A DNA stretch of 64,000 nt from Thermosinus carboxydivorans Nor1 (GTDB taxonomy: Bacteria; Bacillota; Negativicutes; Sporomusales; Thermosinaceae): positions 124,001 to 188,000 of the forward strand of contig NZ_AAWL01000002.1 in the NCBI RefSeq assembly GCF_000169155.1, given 5' to 3'. How positions within the stretch are numbered: position 1 is the stretch's first letter; each line of letters opens with the position of its first letter. Below are positions 48,836-57,865 of the stretch, one piece after another. Position numbers and translations under genes: made by a program. The notes beneath the pieces were generated by a model. That model was given only the letters and a program-made list of their open reading frames with translations. It ran no database searches and had not been told where the DNA came from.

Positions 48836-49345
48836 TCATCTTTTATTCAACTGTAGTATTAACATTACTTCACCTTTACCAATCCCGGTGGCTTTAGCGA
48901 TTTCAGTTATATTGTAACCTTGTTCCGCCATGGCAAAAATTAGCCGCCGCTTGTCATTCCCCGTTTCTTGGGAGTACGGGATATTTTCAGGCTTATTGCC
49001 AGTATCTTGGACTATGCCTATATTCTGCTCGTTCGGTGTGGCTTGCTCCGCAAGAGAAGTCCCTGATATACCTAATTGTTCAAAAACCGCTGCTGCTGCT
49101 TGAATTTTTTGATCTAAAGCAGTCATCTTGGCGTCTGCTTCTTCTAATAAATATTCAAGATGAGCAATTTGTGTCTCTAACCGCCTGATGATATGGTCAG
49201 CGGTTTGTTCAAGCTGTTGCTGAAATTCCTGCGCCGGCGCCGCCGTATTAAGGGAAAACAGCTTTTGCAGCATGTCCTTTTTTGTTACAACAAAAAAAAC
49301 AAAAAAGAGGAGAACAACAAGCGTAACGGTAATTCCGGTAAGCAA
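48836..49345 (-). CDS. SwrB-like single-pass membrane protein
   Basis: 169 residues: one N-terminal membrane helix (about 2-20), a coiled coil (about 37-95, FQQQLEQTADHIIRRLETQ region), a variable linker, and a C-terminal helix-turn-helix-like segment (GYNITEIAKATGIGKGEVMLIL). Position and architecture match SwrB (YlxL) of Bacillus, which activates flagellar type III export and lies between sigD and rpsB. Sequence identity cannot be judged here. I chose TTG 49345 with aggtg 7 bases upstream; the GTG at 49354 is in that site. Confidence 0.7.
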   Translation of the reverse strand: MLTGITVTLVVLLFFVFFVVTKKDMLQKLFSLNTAAPAQEFQQQLEQTADHIIRRLETQIAHLEYLLEEADAKMTALDQKIQAAAAVFEQLGISGTSLAEQATPNEQNIGIVQDTGNKPENIPYSQETGNDKRRLIFAMAEQGYNITEIAKATGIGKGEVMLILQLNKR

Positions 49346-49359
49346 AATTTCCACCTCGA

Positions 49360-49689
49360 CTATGTTTTTAAATCCACGTTATGCCCCCGGATCGGGTCTT
49401 CAGCGCTTGCGCTATGAACAGGCTTACTGTGTATTTCTTTTTCCGCCTGACCTTTCCGGTTACTTCCCCTGTCTTGTTTTTCCTTATACTCTTTTTCCCG
49501 TTGTATTTTACCGCCTTCATTTTTGGCGGCTCCCTGAACTTGTTGCTGACGGTTAGCCGTAACCTGTTGCCATTGTTGACCGAATATTTGCTGCTGCAAT
49601 GTAGGTTGATGGTCGGTGATTTCCTGGGCCTTGCTCACTTCTGTTGCACGGGTAATCAGTACCTGTAGATCCATCGGTCTGATATTCAC
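49360..49689 (-). CDS. Hypothetical hydrophilic protein in the flagellar operon
   Basis: I do not recognise this 109-residue protein. It has a short ordered-looking N terminus (MDLQVLITRATEVSKAQEI), then a glutamine-rich and strongly charged, probably disordered remainder (QQIFGQQWQQ, REKEYKEKQDR). No membrane segment or cysteine. GTG start with ggtgggaa upstream; 22 bases after fapA and 14 before the SwrB-like gene. Its place at the end of the operon suggests an accessory flagellar role, unproven. Confidence 0.65.
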   Translation of the reverse strand: MNIRPMDLQVLITRATEVSKAQEITDHQPTLQQQIFGQQWQQVTANRQQQVQGAAKNEGGKIQREKEYKEKQDRGSNRKGQAEKEIHSKPVHSASAEDPIRGHNVDLKT

Positions 49690-49711
49690 GTTCCCACCAC
49701 CTTTATTAACC

Positions 49712-51337
49712 CTACTTGTAAGGGCCGACCTTTATTTCGCCATCCTCAGCATAAAACGTGACGAAACTTAGTGTTTCCCGAATGGGTTTTACTAATGACC
49801 CTATGATGATTTTGACTCCAGGATAGACGGTATCACGCACTCGTATCTTGCCATGCCGCATTTCCTCAAAAGCAAATTCGATCTCGTTTATGCGATTTCG
49901 CATCGTTTCTACTTGCCCGACAAGATGAAATTGAGCTTTCGTCAGCCGCAGCAGCATTTCGTGCTTATCTTTCGGCATGGTAGTCTGATCCATAGCGCGG
50001 AGAAGCCCTAAAGCTTTTTGGGTTTGTTCGAGAGTAAACTCCAATTTTTTAATTTCCATGCGTAGTTTTTGATATTCTTCCCGCAGTAACGGGTTAATCC
50101 CCACTCCTAAGTCGGTATTAGACGCCAAATGGGTACCGGTAACTTTCGCTCTAATTTCTTCGCCAGCGAACACTCGCCCACCTGCAATCAGTCCTCTTCG
50201 CCCCTCCACAACTACTCGTTTACCGGCGCTGATCCGACTATGGAGAATAACGTCGCTAACCAACACGTCTGAGCCGGCATAAACTGTGGCGTTTTCGATA
50301 AATTTTGCCACGACATTTTCGGTTGCCTTAATATAGCCACGGTTCATGCCCTGAATACCCATTCGTATACAAATATTTTTCCCTTCTACATTCCCGCCAC
50401 TGACCGTCCCGGCAATTTCCACATCACCTTCGGCTTTAACCGTAAATCCGGCCTGCACCGAACCACGCACAATTATATTACCGACAAAATCAATATTGCC
50501 TGTGGACAAATCCACATCGCCATTTATCTCTATAACCGGAACCACATTAAGCTTATTGTTGGCAATGATTAGGTGCCCGGACATTGTAGCGACGATTTTA
50601 CCGTTATCTATCATTTGTACGTTCTTGCCTATTGGCGGCGAAATATCTTTGCCAGGTTTTGGCGGTACTGGCTGGCCTAAAACATCGATACCCGGAGTAC
50701 CAGGAGTTGGCGGCACTTTTTCGGCTAATAAATCGCCCTTGCGCACAATGGTAAACATATTTAAACTTTTAAAATCGACCCGTCCATCTTCGAGTTCAGC
50801 CGGTTTCCCTTTGTTTTCCAGATCAACATGATACCGGATGTATGCGTTTTGTCCGTCCGTTGGTCGAAGCCCGCGAGCACATACCACCTTTAGACCAGGA
50901 CGAGCGCAAGCTTTTTGAATGGCGGAATGATCGAGGCCATAAGTTACACCGACCTGCTTAATTTTTTCCAAAACTTCGTCTATAGTGACAGGACGACTCC
51001 CTTTAGGAGCAATAATCTGCAACGTTGCTTCCATCCGATCCCGCCCTACCAGGACCTGAATCTCCGGTTCGGCCAAAAGCGGCGATGGCGGGACAATCCG
51101 CACCGGCAGCCCGGAAGCCTCACGCACAGTACGCAGGATGATAGGAAGGTCAAATTCCTTGATGTCCCGTCGCCGCAAATCTTCGAGAATTACGGACTCG
51201 CTGACGGGACGACCATTACCGTGCGGCGGAAAGACAGTGAGAAAAACGCCACTATCACTTGAGGTAATTTGATAATAACCGTCTAATACCTCGGTGTTTT
51301 CAATGGCCCGTTCAAGTAGCCTTTCCTCGATGTTCAT
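49712..51337 (-). CDS. FapA family protein (DUF342)
   Basis: 541 residues of the FapA/DUF342 family: an N-terminal variable domain, then a beta-helical core (about 215-430) of repeated G-D/N-V strand patterns (NGDVDLSTGNIDFVGNIIVRG region, AEGDVEIAGTV), then a coiled coil (about 430-500). Family members are linked to flagellar assembly or positioning and to envelope functions, but the mechanism is unclear. I use ATG 51337 with gggaggga upstream. It sits between sigD and the SwrB-like gene, an insertion relative to Bacillus. Confidence 0.88.
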   Translation of the reverse strand: MNIEERLLERAIENTEVLDGYYQITSSDSGVFLTVFPPHGNGRPVSESVILEDLRRRDIKEFDLPIILRTVREASGLPVRIVPPSPLLAEPEIQVLVGRDRMEATLQIIAPKGSRPVTIDEVLEKIKQVGVTYGLDHSAIQKACARPGLKVVCARGLRPTDGQNAYIRYHVDLENKGKPAELEDGRVDFKSLNMFTIVRKGDLLAEKVPPTPGTPGIDVLGQPVPPKPGKDISPPIGKNVQMIDNGKIVATMSGHLIIANNKLNVVPVIEINGDVDLSTGNIDFVGNIIVRGSVQAGFTVKAEGDVEIAGTVSGGNVEGKNICIRMGIQGMNRGYIKATENVVAKFIENATVYAGSDVLVSDVILHSRISAGKRVVVEGRRGLIAGGRVFAGEEIRAKVTGTHLASNTDLGVGINPLLREEYQKLRMEIKKLEFTLEQTQKALGLLRAMDQTTMPKDKHEMLLRLTKAQFHLVGQVETMRNRINEIEFAFEEMRHGKIRVRDTVYPGVKIIIGSLVKPIRETLSFVTFYAEDGEIKVGPYK

Positions 51338-51353
51338 GCGGATCCCTCCCGCG

Positions 51354-52112
51354 TTATAATAGACTGGCTTTAAGGCGGGATAGAGCGCCACGCAACCGGA
51401 AAATGGCTTTGGTGTGGAGCTGGGAAATACGCGCTTCCGATAGCTTTAAGATTAGACTTATCTCTTTTAACGTCAGTCCTTCGTAGTAATAAAGAGAAAT
51501 GACCAGACGCTCTTTCTCCGGGAGCCTGTCAATTGCTTTCGCTAGAGTTTTTTTTACTTCTTCCTGTTCAATCTCCTGGGCTAGATTAGGACTTGCCTGA
51601 TTCACTGTTTCGTTCTGTACAAATTCTTCAAGGGGAATAAGTGTACTTGCGTTAAGTTGATTAATAAGCTGGTGAAGCTGCTCGACCGTAAAATTCATTG
51701 CCTGAGCGATTTCCGCGTCGGTGGCCGATCGACCCAAGCTATTTTCTAGTTCGGCAACCGTCCTCTCCAAAAGCCGTCCTTTCTGGCGTAAACTGGCGGG
51801 TAACCAGTCCTGCACCCGTATTGCATCGAAAATTGAGCCGCGGATACGCGCTACGGCATAGGTCTCAAATTTAATATTACGGCTTGGATCAAACCTTTCA
51901 ATAGCGTCCAACAGGCCAAAGAAGCCGTAACTGATAAGGTCCTCTTTGTCTATATGCTGCGGGAGACCAATGGCTACTCTACCAGCTACCATTTTTACCA
52001 ATGGCAGATATTTTTCGATTAGTTTTTCCCGGAGCTCCGGCTTTTTGCTAGCCTGATACTCCGCCCAAAGCCAGGCAACTTCATTCGCTTGGGTAAGAGC
52101 ATTGTCCGTCAT
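51354..52112 (-). CDS. sigD: Flagellar sigma factor SigD/FliA (sigma-28)
   Basis: 252-residue group 3 sigma factor for late flagellar and chemotaxis genes. Region 2 includes EDLISYGFFGLLDAIERFD and FETYAVARIRGSIFDAIR, region 3 the LRQKGRLLER segment, and region 4 RLPEKERLVISLYYYEGLTLKEI with the HTH. I choose ATG 52112 (aggcg 4 bases upstream, ggggg further out); an ATG at 52136 lacks a ribosome binding site. Its gene lies in the operon it helps complete, as in Bacillus. Confidence 0.96.
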   Translation of the reverse strand: MTDNALTQANEVAWLWAEYQASKKPELREKLIEKYLPLVKMVAGRVAIGLPQHIDKEDLISYGFFGLLDAIERFDPSRNIKFETYAVARIRGSIFDAIRVQDWLPASLRQKGRLLERTVAELENSLGRSATDAEIAQAMNFTVEQLHQLINQLNASTLIPLEEFVQNETVNQASPNLAQEIEQEEVKKTLAKAIDRLPEKERLVISLYYYEGLTLKEISLILKLSEARISQLHTKAIFRLRGALSRLKASLL

Positions 52113-52142
52113 TTCGCCTAAAACCCCCATATACATGAAACA

Positions 52143-52442
52143 TTAATCAGGGCGAACAATCCGTTCGACCATGTCGGGGGTCAAAGGACTGAATGGCACA
52201 ACAGATGGTTCCTCACTAATAATATCGACATTTTGGCCTTTGGTCTTAGTCTCTTGCTTGAAACGGTTTAGGATCTTCTCGCTGGCTTGCCCTAGGACAA
52301 AACCAATAAGACCAAATATAAAAGCCGATATGGCAGATCGATAAAAAAGGGTCAAGGGGCGAGCATCATTTAAAAAGCTGAACAGCAATGTCAGTGCGCC
52401 AGCAATGCCAGCCATTATTAAACTTAGCCGCACTTTCAGCAC
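52143..52442 (-). CDS. Small membrane protein between cheD and sigD
   Basis: I do not recognise this 99-residue protein. Two membrane helices (about 6-25 and 33-53) are followed by a basic then acidic cytoplasmic tail ending in PLTPDMVERIVRPD. GTG start with ggggaga upstream; 15 bases after cheD. Tight packing supports it as a real operon member; no function can be assigned. Confidence 0.7.
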   Translation of the reverse strand: MLKVRLSLIMAGIAGALTLLFSFLNDARPLTLFYRSAISAFIFGLIGFVLGQASEKILNRFKQETKTKGQNVDIISEEPSVVPFSPLTPDMVERIVRPD

Positions 52443-52457
52443 CCTGTCTCCCCCGTT

Positions 52458-52946
52458 CTAGAGTTCCTTCTCGCCTTTATCAATTGTTCTAACCCGGAAT
52501 ACACCCGTATCAAGCTTCAGTTCCACTGTTCGTCCGTAATTACCGCCCGTATCCTCTGCGACAATGGGAATATCCAGCTTCCTGAGAACTGCCCTGACCG
52601 CCTCGCTGTTTCGCTCGCCTACCCGCATAATGTCAGTGGTATTGGTAAAAGTGAACATCTGAGCACCGCCGGCAATCTTAGCCACAACGCGGGTTTTTGC
52701 TACACCAAGCTTCAGCATTTCCTCCAGCATAAGCGGCAATGCCGTATCGGCAAATTTGGCCGGGTTTTCCGCCGAACGAGCCTGTTTGCTATCAGGCAGC
52801 ATAATATGAGCTAGACCACCTACTTTTATAACTGGGTCATAGAGAGCGACCCCAACGCAAGATCCCAAGCCGTAACTAATTAGGCTGGCTGGGCTTTTTC
52901 CGACTTTGTAGTCCGCCATGCCGACCTTAATGAGTTCGCCCATCAT
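52458..52946 (-). CDS. cheD: Chemoreceptor glutamine deamidase CheD
   Basis: Deamidates receptor glutamines and stimulates CheC. The 162 residues contain the catalytic Cys in SYGLGSCVGVALYDP and His in GGLAHIMLP, plus KIAGGAQMF and RVGERNSEAV. Its start overlaps the end of cheC (ATG within GGAATGATG), giving coupled translation, consistent with the CheC-CheD complex. Confidence 0.96.
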   Translation of the reverse strand: MMGELIKVGMADYKVGKSPASLISYGLGSCVGVALYDPVIKVGGLAHIMLPDSKQARSAENPAKFADTALPLMLEEMLKLGVAKTRVVAKIAGGAQMFTFTNTTDIMRVGERNSEAVRAVLRKLDIPIVAEDTGGNYGRTVELKLDTGVFRVRTIDKGEKEL

Positions 52947-53563
52947 TCCTTCACCCCTATTGCTGCCAAAATCGTAGCAAGCGAACCAGGATCAGGGATG
53001 AGGAAAAAGTGGCCCTTAACTTCATCGGCTTCTGTGGCAAACTCTGTTTCGATCACCAAGGCATGATCGCCCATCTGGCCGAGCTGAATTAAAATAACGC
53101 TAAGAATAGCACCGGCCATATCCATCGCCAAGGCCGGAATGGACGGCAGTAGCGTAAGACGAGTAAAATAGGACAGAGCGTTTAAATAGGCGCCGGCAAG
53201 AATATTGCCAATTTCCATAAGGGCCGATTCGTCCATGGACGTGAGAGCCGTTGTTGTCCCGGGACTACGCCCCATGACCATATCGACAAGACTAAAGGCG
53301 CTATCACGCGGTAGAAGAAAAAGTATGCTGCCCGGGGCCGGACCAAAAACGCGGAGATATACGCCGGCAACCATAGCATCAGGCCCGCCAACAACCTCAG
53401 GGACTTCACCTAAAGGTAATATAGCCACCTGTGGAACAGTCATATCAATTTTGCGATTAATTATCTGTGATAACGCGGTAGCAGCGTTACCAGCCCCGAC
53501 GTTGCCAATTTCGCGTAAAGCATCTAGCTGCAGCGCTGATAATTTTAAAATCTCTTCCGACAA
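52943..53563 (-). CDS. cheC: CheY-P phosphatase CheC
   Basis: Hydrolyses CheY-P and works with CheD in the Bacillus-type adaptation system. The 206 residues have both active-site pairs: LREIGNVGAGNAATAL and LMEIGNILAGAYLNAL (Glu and Asn each). I choose TTG 53563 because aggggtg lies 8 bases upstream and the product begins MSEEILKLSALQLD; the GTG at 53572 is inside that site. Confidence 0.95.
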   Translation of the reverse strand: MSEEILKLSALQLDALREIGNVGAGNAATALSQIINRKIDMTVPQVAILPLGEVPEVVGGPDAMVAGVYLRVFGPAPGSILFLLPRDSAFSLVDMVMGRSPGTTTALTSMDESALMEIGNILAGAYLNALSYFTRLTLLPSIPALAMDMAGAILSVILIQLGQMGDHALVIETEFATEADEVKGHFFLIPDPGSLATILAAIGVKE

Positions 53564-53574
53564 AACTTCCACCC

Positions 53575-54045
53575 CTATTCTCGGCCTTGCCGTGCCGGTT
53601 CTTGTCCCAGCCCGATAATAGCATCCAGATTTAATAGTATTAACAGCCGGTTATCGAGCTTACCTACTCCGCTTAAATAACTCGCGTCAACCGCGCCAAT
53701 AGCAGTCTGAGGAGGCTCGATGTTATCCCTGCCGATTGTTAAAACTTCGGAAACGGCGTCTACAATCATCCCGGCTGAAAGCTCTTCAACTTTGACAATA
53801 ATGATACGAGTATCGTCCGTAAACGGCTGAGGTTGAAGACCTAGCCGTTTCTTTAGGTCAATGACCGGCAATACGCTGCCCCGCAAATTAATGACGCCGG
53901 TAATATAATCAGGGGTGTGCGGAACACGGGTAATATCGGTCATTCGTTTGATCTCCTGGACCTGGAGGATACTAACGCCGTATTCTTCTTGTCCGAGTCT
54001 AAAAACTACCAATTGAACATCATTGTCGAAACCATTCTCGCGCAT
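53575..54045 (-). CDS. cheW: Chemotaxis coupling protein CheW
   Basis: Links receptors to CheA. 156 residues with one CheW-like domain: QLVVFRLGQEEYGV, VQEIKRMTDITRVPHTPDYITGVINLRG and LPVIDLKKRLG. Normal length. ATG with ggagaga upstream, 16 bases before cheA in reading direction reversed, i.e. directly downstream of cheA. Confidence 0.96.
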   Translation of the reverse strand: MRENGFDNDVQLVVFRLGQEEYGVSILQVQEIKRMTDITRVPHTPDYITGVINLRGSVLPVIDLKKRLGLQPQPFTDDTRIIIVKVEELSAGMIVDAVSEVLTIGRDNIEPPQTAIGAVDASYLSGVGKLDNRLLILLNLDAIIGLGQEPARQGRE

Positions 54046-54061
54046 TCTTCTCTCTCCTCTG

Positions 54062-56095
54062 CTACATTAATGAGCCCACGTCCAGGATGAGGGCTACCTG
54101 TCCGTTGCCAAGAATAGTTGCGCCGGCGATAACTTTAATACCTGCCAGTAGCTTACCTAGCGACTTAATGACAATCTCCTGCTGACCGATTAAGGTATCG
54201 ACGACAACACCTGCGCGCTGTTCTCCCATGTGGATAATGACCACGAACAGTTCTTCCTGATTTTTCTGCCCGGTTTCCGGCACATTCAGCACTTTAGCAA
54301 GCCGCACTATGGGTATAATCTGGCCACGTAGCAGAATAACTTCGTGGTTTTGGATTGTTTTGATGTCCGGTAGCCCCACCTTGATGGTACTGTCGATAGA
54401 ACTTAGCGGAATCGCGTAAATCTCTTCCCCGACCTTAACTAATAGCGCCTGAATAATGGCTAACGTCAATGGCAAGCGGATTTTAAACTTACTTCCTTCA
54501 TTGACCTTAGTTTCTACATCTACCATTCCGCCAAGCGACTCAATCTTTGTCTTCACGGCATCCATGCCAACGCCCCGTCCGGATACGTCGGTAATGTTGT
54601 CCGCCGTTGAAAAACCAGGTAGAAAAATTAAGCGAATGGCTTCGGCAACATCCATTTTATCTGCTTCGGCTTGAGTGATTAGCCCCTTTTGCACCGCTTT
54701 CTGCTTAACTGTCTCGGGGTTGATTCCCCTGCCATCGTCTTCAACTACAATAATGACGTTGTTGCCTTCGTGACGGGCGATAAGGCGAATCTCCCCAACT
54801 GGATTCTTGCCTTTCGCCTCCCGTTCCTCGGGGCTTTCTATGCCATGGTCGATTGCGTTGCGCAGGAGGTGAACGAGCGGATCGCCAATCTCATCAATCA
54901 CGGTGCGATCCAATTCAGTTTCTTCGCCTTGAATAATTAAGTTTACTTCTTTATTTAGTTCCCGCGATAAATCGCGGATCATGCGCGGAAACCGATTAAA
55001 GACCTGTCCGACGGGTACCATTCTTACCTTCATGACAACCGCTTGGAGGTCGGTAGTAACACGATCCATCTGCTCAATTGTTTCAACCAGATCTGGTAGA
55101 CGATGGGTAATGCCGATTTGTTCCAAGCGGGTTTTGTTTATAACAAGTTCGCCTACTAAATTTAAAAGGGTATCAAGCTTTTCAATATCAACCCGAACGG
55201 ACTGCCCACCTTTGACTTTCTTATCGGCAGTAGTATTAAGCCCAGGATTTACAGTTTTTTCCGTTTCTTCATCGTGTTTGCCGCCTATCCGCCGAGACTC
55301 GGCATCACTCTGTCCAGCAACCGCCGCGGCCTTCTCTAGTCTAGGCGTCGCTTCGCAAAGGATAACATTGACACTCTCGATTTCGGCAATGGAAAGCAAA
55401 GCTTGTTTTATTTTATCAGGTTCGGCATCAGTAATTACTACCGTCTGGAAGCTCAAATCGAAATTTTCTTTTTCCAGTTCCTCGGCCGGAGGAATACTTT
55501 TTATTACATCGCCCAATGTATCAAGGGTGCTCATAACCATATAGGCGCGGGCTGACTTCAGCAGGCATCCTTCTCGCAGCCGGACTTGCACCTCATAAGC
55601 GCGCAGCCCTTGGCTATTTGCAGCTTGAATTATTTTGACCTCTGTATCATTTAAATCAATTGCCGACACGGGTCTTGCGGCGACCGAAGATGGCGCTTTA
55701 CTGTCGGTAAACATTTCTCCCTTGGCGAGTGCGGTAAGTGTTGTAACCAACGGCTTAATATCCAGACTAGTTTCACCGTTCGCCGCCACTTGCTCTACTG
55801 ACTGTTCTAGAGTGTCCACACACTTGAACAAGGCATCAATAATCTCACTATTTGCCTTTAGTACAGATTTGCGCAGCAAATCCAGAATATTTTCCATTTC
55901 ATGGGTTAACTCGGCAATAGCTGTAAAACCCATGGTCGCAGACATGCCCTTGATGGTATGGGCGCTGCGAAATATTTCATCAAGAACGGCTAAATTACCA
56001 GGGTCATGCTCAAGTTCAAGAAGACACCGGTTCAGAGTTTGCAAATGTTCGCGCGTTTCTTCTAAGAATATGCCCAGATACTGGCTAATGTCCAC
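54062..56095 (-). CDS. cheA: Chemotaxis histidine kinase CheA
   Basis: 677 residues: P1 phosphotransfer domain with SAHTIKG (His46), a P2-like CheY-binding region (about 155-245), P3 dimerisation helices (about 290-350), the ATPase with LRNAIDHGIE, VEDDGRGIN and GFSTAD, FSTADNITDVSGRGVGMD type boxes, and a C-terminal CheW-like P5 domain. I choose GTG 56095, 8 bases after ggagg; the product starts MDISQYLGIFLEE. The GTG at 56104 lies in the ribosome binding site. Confidence 0.96.
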   Translation of the reverse strand: MDISQYLGIFLEETREHLQTLNRCLLELEHDPGNLAVLDEIFRSAHTIKGMSATMGFTAIAELTHEMENILDLLRKSVLKANSEIIDALFKCVDTLEQSVEQVAANGETSLDIKPLVTTLTALAKGEMFTDSKAPSSVAARPVSAIDLNDTEVKIIQAANSQGLRAYEVQVRLREGCLLKSARAYMVMSTLDTLGDVIKSIPPAEELEKENFDLSFQTVVITDAEPDKIKQALLSIAEIESVNVILCEATPRLEKAAAVAGQSDAESRRIGGKHDEETEKTVNPGLNTTADKKVKGGQSVRVDIEKLDTLLNLVGELVINKTRLEQIGITHRLPDLVETIEQMDRVTTDLQAVVMKVRMVPVGQVFNRFPRMIRDLSRELNKEVNLIIQGEETELDRTVIDEIGDPLVHLLRNAIDHGIESPEEREAKGKNPVGEIRLIARHEGNNVIIVVEDDGRGINPETVKQKAVQKGLITQAEADKMDVAEAIRLIFLPGFSTADNITDVSGRGVGMDAVKTKIESLGGMVDVETKVNEGSKFKIRLPLTLAIIQALLVKVGEEIYAIPLSSIDSTIKVGLPDIKTIQNHEVILLRGQIIPIVRLAKVLNVPETGQKNQEELFVVIIHMGEQRAGVVVDTLIGQQEIVIKSLGKLLAGIKVIAGATILGNGQVALILDVGSLM

Positions 56096-56111
56096 AGTCC
56101 GCACCTCCGTT

Positions 56112-57164
56112 TTATTTGGTCACCGCTTTGATAACTTCTGCGGCAATGGCGTGGAGCGGCAGTACCTTATCGACTACGCCAAGCTCGATCGCCGATTTTG
56201 GCATGCCGAAGACCACAGCCGTAGATTGGTCTTCGGCAATTGTGTATCCATTGCTGTTTTTAATAGCTTGCATCCCTTTTGCCCCGTCGTGTCCCATCCC
56301 GGTTAGGAGAACACCGACGGCTTGAGCCTTGTATATCCGGGCTACTGTTTCGAACAAAGGGTCGACCGAAGGACGATGGCCGGAAAGAGGCGGAGTCTGG
56401 TTTAATTTAACAAGTGTCCGGCCGCCTTCACGTTCCAGCGTCATGTGATAATCGCCTGGAGCAATAAACGCCGTCCCTGGCTGAATAACGTCGTTATGTT
56501 CCGCCTCTTTCACTCTGATCGACGACATAGAGTTAAGCCGTTCCGCAAGCGACCGGGTAAATCCGGGAGGCATATGCTGAACGATAACGACGCCACAGGG
56601 AAAATTAGCCGGTAGTTTCGTAACAATTTCTTGTAAAGCGCGCGGTCCGCCCGTTGAAGCGCCAATGGCAACCACTTTTTCTTTCCCCGCCGCAGGCGGT
56701 AGCGTTACTGCGAGAGGTTGGATGGGAGTAGCAGCCGCAGGGTGCACCTGCTTGAGCAATAATTGGTTAAAATTAGCCCGGGCCGCCGCCCGGCACTTTG
56801 CTAATAGTTCCTGTTTAATCGCGTCGATACTGGCAATCGGTCCGGCTGTTTTAGCAATGAAATCAACGGCCCCGAGTTCCAGTGCACGCAGGGTAGCTTC
56901 TGCCCCTGCCCGCGTCAGGCTGCTGACCATGACAACAGGGGTAGGCGTCTCGCGCATAATGGCTTCTAAAGCCTTAAGTCCGTCCATTACTGGCATTTCG
57001 ACGTCAAGTGTAATAACATCAGGCCGTAGTTTTTTTACCTTATCGACAGCGTCTTTACCATTACGGGCCGTATCTATAACCGTAAAGTCTCTTTCGCCAG
57101 CAAAAAGATCGGATAATAATTTACGCATAAAGGCTGAATCGTCTACAATTAAAACTTTGATCAC
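56112..57164 (-). CDS. cheB: Chemotaxis methylesterase/glutamine deamidase CheB
   Basis: 350 residues: receiver domain with VLIVDDSAFMR and phosphoacceptor D54 in TLDVEMPVMDG, linker, then methylesterase domain with catalytic IGASTGGPRAL (Ser), VQHMPPGF (His) and GMGHDGAKG (Asp). I use GTG 57164 with ggtggg 7 bases upstream; the GTG at 57176 adds four residues. cheR is not in this window. Confidence 0.95.
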   Translation of the reverse strand: MIKVLIVDDSAFMRKLLSDLFAGERDFTVIDTARNGKDAVDKVKKLRPDVITLDVEMPVMDGLKALEAIMRETPTPVVMVSSLTRAGAEATLRALELGAVDFIAKTAGPIASIDAIKQELLAKCRAAARANFNQLLLKQVHPAAATPIQPLAVTLPPAAGKEKVVAIGASTGGPRALQEIVTKLPANFPCGVVIVQHMPPGFTRSLAERLNSMSSIRVKEAEHNDVIQPGTAFIAPGDYHMTLEREGGRTLVKLNQTPPLSGHRPSVDPLFETVARIYKAQAVGVLLTGMGHDGAKGMQAIKNSNGYTIAEDQSTAVVFGMPKSAIELGVVDKVLPLHAIAAEVIKAVTK

Positions 57165-57187
57165 GAAATATCCCACCAGTTCAAGCG

Positions 57188-57823
57188 TTATAGTCCTTTA
57201 CGGCGCTCTTCGAGCTGTTTTTTAAATATGTAGCGGATTATTTTGCTGCGTTCCCGTTCCGCTAAATCCAAGAATTTTATGCCAATCCAAAAAATGTCGC
57301 GGTCGTGATGTGGCTTTTCAATACGCACAACTTCCCCGTTAACAACAATTGGGCCGGCTTCCGGAAGTTCAAAAGCAAGCTGTACCTTCATTGCTAAATC
57401 TAAAGCTTCTTTACTTACGAGCTGGATTCCGCCGCCGCTAAGATCACGGCTGCGCGCTTGGAACGGATTTGAGAACTGCGCGGTTTCATCGTCGAATATA
57501 CTGATTTCCACCGGTAACGACGTGCGTACCCGCACAAAAGAGCGCTGTTGAACTTTTATTATTTCGCGGGGTCGGGTCACAACCCACACCGGCAAAGGAT
57601 GCAATCGTTTACTAACCAGGGTGCAAGTAAATTGGTAAGCTGTGCCGTTATCAACAATTCTAATGTTAATATTTTCGTCAAGGGGCAAAAAGACCGGGTA
57701 GCCCTTGCTCATGGGCATGGCAATGAGCAAATGTTCATCCGTCATTTCCTCAATCCGGCTGGAATAGTGCTCGGCTTGGTCGCCATTAGTGAGCATAATT
57801 TCCAAACGTTGGTTAATCTTCAA
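57188..57823 (-). CDS. YcgR/MotI-like PilZ protein (start uncertain)
   Basis: 211 residues or slightly more. An N-terminal YcgR-type (PilZN) domain (about 1-95) is followed by a PilZ domain with QQRSFVRVR (RxxxR) and RDLSGGGIQL, the c-di-GMP-binding motifs. In Bacillus and Escherichia coli such proteins brake the flagellar motor when c-di-GMP is high; position between cheB and flhG fits. The listed start is a TTG at 57823, but the good ribosome binding site (gggaggt) lies 23 bases away and is 8 bases before an in-frame ATA at 57838, so the true start may be there. Confidence 0.9.
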   Translation of the reverse strand: MKINQRLEIMLTNGDQAEHYSSRIEEMTDEHLLIAMPMSKGYPVFLPLDENINIRIVDNGTAYQFTCTLVSKRLHPLPVWVVTRPREIIKVQQRSFVRVRTSLPVEISIFDDETAQFSNPFQARSRDLSGGGIQLVSKEALDLAMKVQLAFELPEAGPIVVNGEVVRIEKPHHDRDIFWIGIKFLDLAERERSKIIRYIFKKQLEERRKGL

Positions 57824-57865
57824 AATACTGTGCTGTATAAAGATTACCTCCCTTACCGGATACTG

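Noticed and set aside
51354-52136. Upstream ATG (52136) as the sigD start
   Set aside because: No ribosome binding site precedes it and the added eight residues are not conserved; the ATG at 52112 is preferred.
54981-55544. 187-codon Ser/Thr-rich frame on the + strand in cheA
   Set aside because: Low-complexity antisense translation of a real gene.
55635-56306. 223-codon open frame on the + strand across cheA/cheB
   Set aside because: It is antisense to two clearly homologous genes, shows no family motif and crosses their junction; it follows from the codon pattern of the opposite strand.
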